From NCBI GenBank assembly GCA_002286715.1, contig NSJX01000001.1, positions 1,835-65,834 of the forward strand: 64,000 nt of DNA, given 5' to 3'. The notes under the pieces are model-generated. The model was not told the DNA's origin and did no database searches. It saw nothing but the letters and a program-made list of their open reading frames with translations. This DNA comes from Dentipellis sp. KUC8613. Its lineage: Eukaryota > Basidiomycota > Agaricomycetes > Russulales > Hericiaceae. Position numbers and translations under genes: made by a program. Shown piece after piece: positions 59,197 through 64,000 of the stretch. Positions within the stretch are counted from its first letter, which is position 1, and each line of letters opens with the position of its first letter.

Positions 59197-61137
59197 ATGC
59201 TCGACGCGGAAACGACAGCGACGCGCAAGTCCGATCTACGAGCCTTGCTTTCCCTGATCAACAAATCAGCGGAAGAGGCCATCGCCGCCTACGACAAGAC
59301 TGGCTATGACATCCCGTCCCTCGACGCGCCCTCAGACTACCCAGCCGACTCCATCGAGCTGAAGAAGGCCATGCGGTTGCTGGATGGCGCGTGCACACAG
59401 TTGTGCAGCACCCTAGCGCCACCTACCTATACCATCTTTACCGTGCGTCCCCTCCCGCTGCTTTCCGTTTCCGATGATGACGTCTGTTCTGTTATTAGCG
59501 CGCGATGTCGGCGCTCGAGCTCGCAAGCCTTCGAGTCGCCGTCGAGGCCAAGGTCGCCGACATCCTGGAAGCGCACCCCGAGGGCCTGCACGTAAACGAG
59601 ATCGGCGCGAAGACCAACATCGACGGCGGCAAGCTCGCGCGGACGCTGCGATGCCTGTCCGCCCGGCACGTCTTCCGGGAGGGTGAGTCTTGCCCTTGAG
59701 GTCTAGTTCATCTTACCTCATAGGAGCTGCCTGATAACGGGTATACAGTCTCAGCGGATACGTTTGCGAACAATAGGCTGTCGCTCTACATTAGATCACA
59801 TGCGCCGATGGCCTCCCTAGTCCTGATGCAGTCCGACGAGCTCAACAAGTACGCTTTGTCGTGGCTGTATGAGGCACTCACAGACCCGACGTATGGGAAG
59901 TCGTACGATCAGAAGCACACGGCGTTCTGCTATGGCATCAGAAATGAGCTTCCCGACTCGAGCTTGTTCGATTGGTATACCCAGCATGTGAGTGCCAGTA
60001 CCAGCTGTTGTCATGCGAGGGGGTATTGACGATGTTCTCGGCAGCCTGAATACAGCGAGGTAAGGATATCGACCTCGCAGACTCGCTGGGACTTTCTCAC
60101 CATCAGCATTGCAGCGCTTCGGCCGCGCCATGGTGGCGATGGCCAGCGTCACCGACGCTAATATGATAGTCGGACGTAAGACGTTACCGCTATCCGTGTC
60201 AAGCAACCTTACTCAATTTGTCTTCTTCAGAATACCCCTGGCATACCCTCCCCGCCGGAAGCACCGTCTGTGATGTCGGCGGCGGCGTAGGCAGCGTGTT
60301 AATCAAGATCGCGAGCCATCACCCGCATCTGCACCTGACGCTGCAAGATCTGCCTAATGTCATCGAGCAAGCCCGCGGCGTACGTATTCGTGACGTGCAC
60401 TCACGTATTCGCGGCCCCTGATGCACTCTTCTCGGCCCTCTAGTTCTGGACGAACGAGTATCCAAAAGCTGCCGAGGAGGGCCGCATCGATTTTGTTCCT
60501 ATCGATTTCTTTGCGGACGCACCGGTGCAGGGGAGGGACATCTACCACGTATGCCTTCTTGTGACATTATGTTCCGGCCATGCTGGGCGCTGACCTTTCA
60601 CCATAGATCAGGCAAGTCCTGCACGACTGGCCTGATGCCGATTGCGTCAAGATTTTGAAGAACATACGCAAGGCCATGGGGCCCAACAGCCGCCTGCTTA
60701 TCAGTGCGCGATCCTGCAGTTCATCTCATCTGGGCTTGAACTGATTCATTTCGCTGCCAGATGAATTCATTTTGCAGCCTACGACTAGAAGCGAGGGGTT
60801 GTCTGACTTTGTGAATTTGGTGAGATAAAAAGATAGTGAACGTAGAGTTTCCTCGTGGCTGATTGTTTGATCACTGCAGGCGCCGAGGCCTCTCCTTCCT
60901 AATTTTGGAGAGGGGAGCATCCGGAAGTATTTGCAGGACGTGAACATGATGGCGGTACTGAACGCCAAGGAGAGGACGGTTGACGAGCTCTGTGTTCTCG
61001 GGTAGGCTTCACACGCCTTTCATTCATACCACGTTCACTAACATCTTGCGTCCTGTAGGAGACAAGCCGGCCTCGAGCTCGTGCGTTTCTGGGACTTCGT
61101 GGACACGGGCCTCGTGGAGATGAAGGCTTCGGAGTGA
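59197..61137 (+). CDS. SAM-dependent O-methyltransferase (COMT-like)
   Basis: Transfers a methyl group from S-adenosylmethionine to a hydroxyl, typically of a phenolic or secondary metabolite. Domains in order: an N-terminal helical/dimerisation part, a winged-helix region (LHVNEIGAKTNIDGGKLARTLRCL), the SAM-binding VCDVGGGVGS, and the catalytic HDW in IRQVLHDWPDADCVKILKNI. The closing part is PRPLLPNFGEGSIRKYLQDVNMMAVLNAKERT. There are about ten short exons. The first junction is odd: the exon from 59197 ends in phase 0 at the GT at 59443, but the next conserved frame at 59499 needs phase 2. A GC-AG intron (59445-59498) or a one-base sequence fault would fix this. The substrate is unknown, and no biosynthet­ic neighbours are present. 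Confidence 0.88.
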
Positions 61138-61326
61138 TCTGTAGCGCCTATCGATAGGTTGGATTTTTGCTTGAGACGTGTACAATATCATGTACAATAC
61201 ATCACTTGGTCGCATGGACTGAAACATGTCGGCGGACTTCGCGTACGGGAGAGAAGAAGGCGGCACCAGCACGTGATACTCTGAGTGAATTGTGGGGACC
61301 TTAACCCTAGAACGGGACAACCTTCC

Positions 61327-63598
61327 ATGTCTGTGCGGTCACTTTCCTGCACGCTTGCCAGAAGGACACCACGTGTACTTTCCGCCCAGTCTACACTAGC
61401 CAGAGCAGGAGGCAGTCGTAGGAAATATGCCACGGAAACAGACCTGCTGAGAGTGCCAAAACCGGCGCGCTATGGCCAGCCCACCTTCCAGAGCCACCCG
61501 CATCTAGGTGAGTGCACGCGAGCACACAGGGTCGGTGGCGTATTGAAGTCGTGTGCCATGTAGTGCAACCGAATGAAGCCACTCCTGGAATTCCTGTGGA
61601 GGAATATGAAAGGCGGCGTAAGGAGCTGATGGAGGACCTTCCAGAAGGCAGCTTGGTCGTCTCTGTGGCCGGACAGGTGAAGTACATGAGTGGAGGTGCG
61701 TTTGGCCTTGCAATTCTAAGTCTCCATCACCAACCTATAGCACAGGTATATTGTAAGCACCAGTTAACCAAGTTCGTCGACCACCACTTATTGGCCGGGC
61801 GAAGCTACAAGTTTCGGCAGGCGTCGGACTTCTGGTACTTGACAGGATTCGAAGAGCCCGACTCCGCCGTCATCCTAGGTCCGCAAACCTCACACAGTGC
61901 TACACAATCCTTCTGACCTATATTATTTGAACAGAAAAGAATGGCGGCCCACGAGGGTACCGAATGATCATGTACAGCCTGGGCCGGGACCCCGCCAAGG
62001 AGAAATGGGACGGCGCGCGCACGAACTTCGACGACGTCGTTACGCTCTTCCGTGCAGACGAAGCGCGATCAATCGACGACCTCCCGCTCGACCTCAAGAA
62101 CCACCTTTCTAAAGCCCCGCAGGTCTACGTCGACCTTCCCTCGTCGCGTCGTGAGCGCGTGGGCCGGCCGTCGGCAAAATCATTATTGAAGTACCTCGTA
62201 GGATCCGGCGCGGCGAAGGGCCCTCATGAGAGCATCTTAGAGGGCTTGTCGGCTAATAAGCGCAAGCCCCTTGCGCCGTTGGTTGGCAAGCTGAGAAGCG
62301 TGAAGAGTAAGGCCGAGCAGGCGGTGATGAAGTCTGCGGCGGACATCAGTGGGACAGCGCATGCTAAGGTGGGCGTTCTCTTCCTATACTCGATATTCAA
62401 TAGACATCGGTAAATGATGCTTGGTGTAGACCATGCGTTATTCCCAGCCCGGTATGTCCGAGTCTGAGGCCGCTGCACATTTCGAATATATCTGCGCCCG
62501 TGCTGGCTCACAACGACCGGCATACGTGCCTGTCGTTGCTTCTGGGTAAGCCACCCCTACTATCTCATTCTACAACACCCGAACAATGGCCCCATTACAG
62601 CGAGAACGGTCTCATCATCCATTACACCAAGAACGACAACTTGATGCAAGACGGCGAGCTCGTTCTAGTCGACGCTGGCTGCGAATACAAGTATGGTCTC
62701 ATCCTGTCTTGCATCCTCATTCACTGACTTTTTTGACAGTGGGTATGCTTCCGACATCAGTAGGTTTCTTGCACTCTCTTCTCCTACAAACTCGCCTATC
62801 TGTCTAACACTGCCATAGCCCGCACATTCCCCGCCAACGGGCACTTCACCGAGCCCCAACGCGAGCTCTACTCTGCCCTCCTCGCCGTCCAAAAAGCGTG
62901 CATCACACTATGCGCAGCATCGAATGGACACTCGATGAACGACCTTCATTACCGCTCGGTTGAGCTGCTACGCCAGGAGCTGAAGCAGATCGGCTTTGAC
63001 CTGGGATGGCAGAGCGGTGTTCTCGAGCGGGTGTTGTATCCGCATTATTTGTCGCATTCTATCGGTGTTGGTGAGTGGCCTCGATGCACCAAGTTCGTGC
63101 TGATTTGACTGACTTTGCCCGCGCGTCGATAGATTTGCACGAGTCGGGGTCTTTTGACCGGGGTGCTCGGTGAGTCGAGTCGTGGCTCATTCGCGAATAG
63201 CCTACTTATGACTTGCTACTTGTGTAGTCTGGAAGAAGGGATGGTCATCACGATCGAGCCTGGTATGTGAAGCAGTCTTCCTACCCCATGCTTCATTGTC
63301 CTTATGCATTCGCGACAAAGGCGTCTACGTCCCTAAGGATCCAGCTTTCCCCAAGCACTTTCAAGGGCTAGGCATTCGTATTGAGGTAAGAATTCGGCCT
63401 CCCTTTGTATGGTCTGTCTTGACACAAGTTGCAGGATGAGGTTCTTATTGGGAAAGAGCACCCTGTCGTGCTCAGCTCTGCAGCTCCAAAAGAGGTGAGT
63501 ATCTTCGTCTGTGTTCTGACCATCAGACACTCACCATGCTGCAGATCGTGGATGTAGAGGGCGCATGTCAAGGCCTCCTTGGTCTCGAGCCGCTCTGA
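61327..63598 (+). CDS. ICP55: Mitochondrial intermediate-cleaving aminopeptidase Icp55
   Basis: This M24B metallopeptidase removes one destabilising residue from proteins after the mitochondrial processing peptidase has cut (animal XPNPEP3). The N-terminus is Arg-rich and presequence-like. The aminopeptidase-P N domain shows DFWYLTGFEEPDSAVIL. The pita-bread catalytic domain carries metal ligands in VDAGCEYNGYASDI (two Asp), HYLSHSIGVDLHE (His), MVITIEPG (Glu) and GIRIEDEVLI (Glu). The protein ends with the stop at 63596-63598. It has ten or more exons; junctions near 61690-61810 were not resolved. The start is the first ATG before the presequence. Confidence 0.92.
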
Positions 63599-64000
63599 TT
63601 CAGAATGTCGATTACCGAGCATAGTATAGCTAACTAATTGCCACTGCTTGCCAACAGACAATTACACCGCGCCCCAGCCTGATCATCACAGAGTAGTAGA
63701 TATGTTACCCTGGGTTGATCGCTGGTCCTGATAGGATTTCGATCCAGCTGAGCTGTCCTGAAGAAGCCTGGCACGCACACAAAAGCCCTTTCACGGCTAT
63801 CTCCTTATGCATACTTGTCCATGCTGTGAGAAGCCGACTGAAATTGATCTGAACATATCTACATGCTGGGGGTTAGGATTCTGACGACTGACCCACGTAC
63901 GAGACTGGGTTTCGAGTTACTCAAACTGACAAGTTCATCGTCAATACTTGGCGCGGTGATGCAGATCGAAGCTCATGCTATTACAGTAACATCTACCACG
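63599..64000. other. Downstream intergenic end of window
   Basis: No coding signal recognised in the last 402 bp. Confidence 0.5.

Overview
The window looks like a nuclear contig of a filamentous basidiomycete, most likely an Agaricomycete. The evidence is intron-dense genes with short (about 46-65 nt) GT-AG introns, GC-rich and CpG-rich coding DNA, tightly packed genes on both strands, and a eukaryotic gene set that includes a hydrophobin-like secreted protein. Species cannot be read from the sequence. Exon structures below were built by hand from open frames, splice-site consensus and phase, and most join into one open frame of the length expected for the family.

Layout. 1-9010 is repeat-rich: a strand-skewed GC-rich degenerate repeat (1-2400), pyrimidine-rich flanks, and a minus-strand Ty1/copia retrotransposon (3102-8376) with 475-bp LTRs, a GACCT target duplication, a half-tRNA-iMet primer site and one gag-pol frame broken only by four TGA codons. 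9011-10177 is a CpG-poor segment with TAGCAG inverted repeats. From 10178 a gene-dense region begins: SEC63 (-), a coilin-like protein (+), a 1378-aa PPR protein (+), a membrane-anchored PDI-like protein (-), CGI121 (+), mannose-6-phosphate isomerase (-). A second CpG-poor island (about 25.9-27.0 kb) carries an unfamiliar three-C2H2-finger gene. Then follow MED10 (+), RIC8 (+), a nucleolin/Gar2-type protein (-), Rab escort protein (+), KGD4 (+), proteasome alpha-1 (-), a decayed P-loop gene (-), RNA polymerase III RPC1 (+, 21 exons), glucosidase II beta (-), a small cysteine-rich secreted protein (+), a C2H2 transcription factor (-), the HEM25-type mitochondrial glycine carrier (+), a mitochondrial acyl-CoA dehydrogenase (-), an O-methyltransferase (+) and the mitochondrial aminopeptidase ICP55 (+).

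How the genes relate. There is no obvious pathway cluster. Several genes serve the ER/secretory route (SEC63, PDI-like, glucosidase II beta, Rab escort protein, mannose-6-phosphate isomerase as supplier of mannose donors), several serve mitochondria (PPR, KGD4, HEM25-type, acyl-CoA dehydrogenase, ICP55), and several serve nuclear RNA or transcription (coilin-like, nucleolin-like, RPC1, MED10). Order is typical fungal housekeeping: divergent pairs with short shared promoters (PDI/CGI121, SEC63/coilin, nucleolin/REP, P-loop pseudogene/RPC1) and convergent pairs with short gaps (carrier/acyl-CoA dehydrogenase 72 bp).

Most notable observations: all 12 differences between the two LTRs are CpG-to-TpG/CpA transitions, a clean methylation-decay signature; the unfamiliar zinc-finger gene sits in CpG-depleted DNA yet keeps an intact spliced frame; a coilin-like gene occurs in a fungus; and REP and KGD4 are separated by only 35 bp. 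No tRNA, rRNA or CRISPR was seen.
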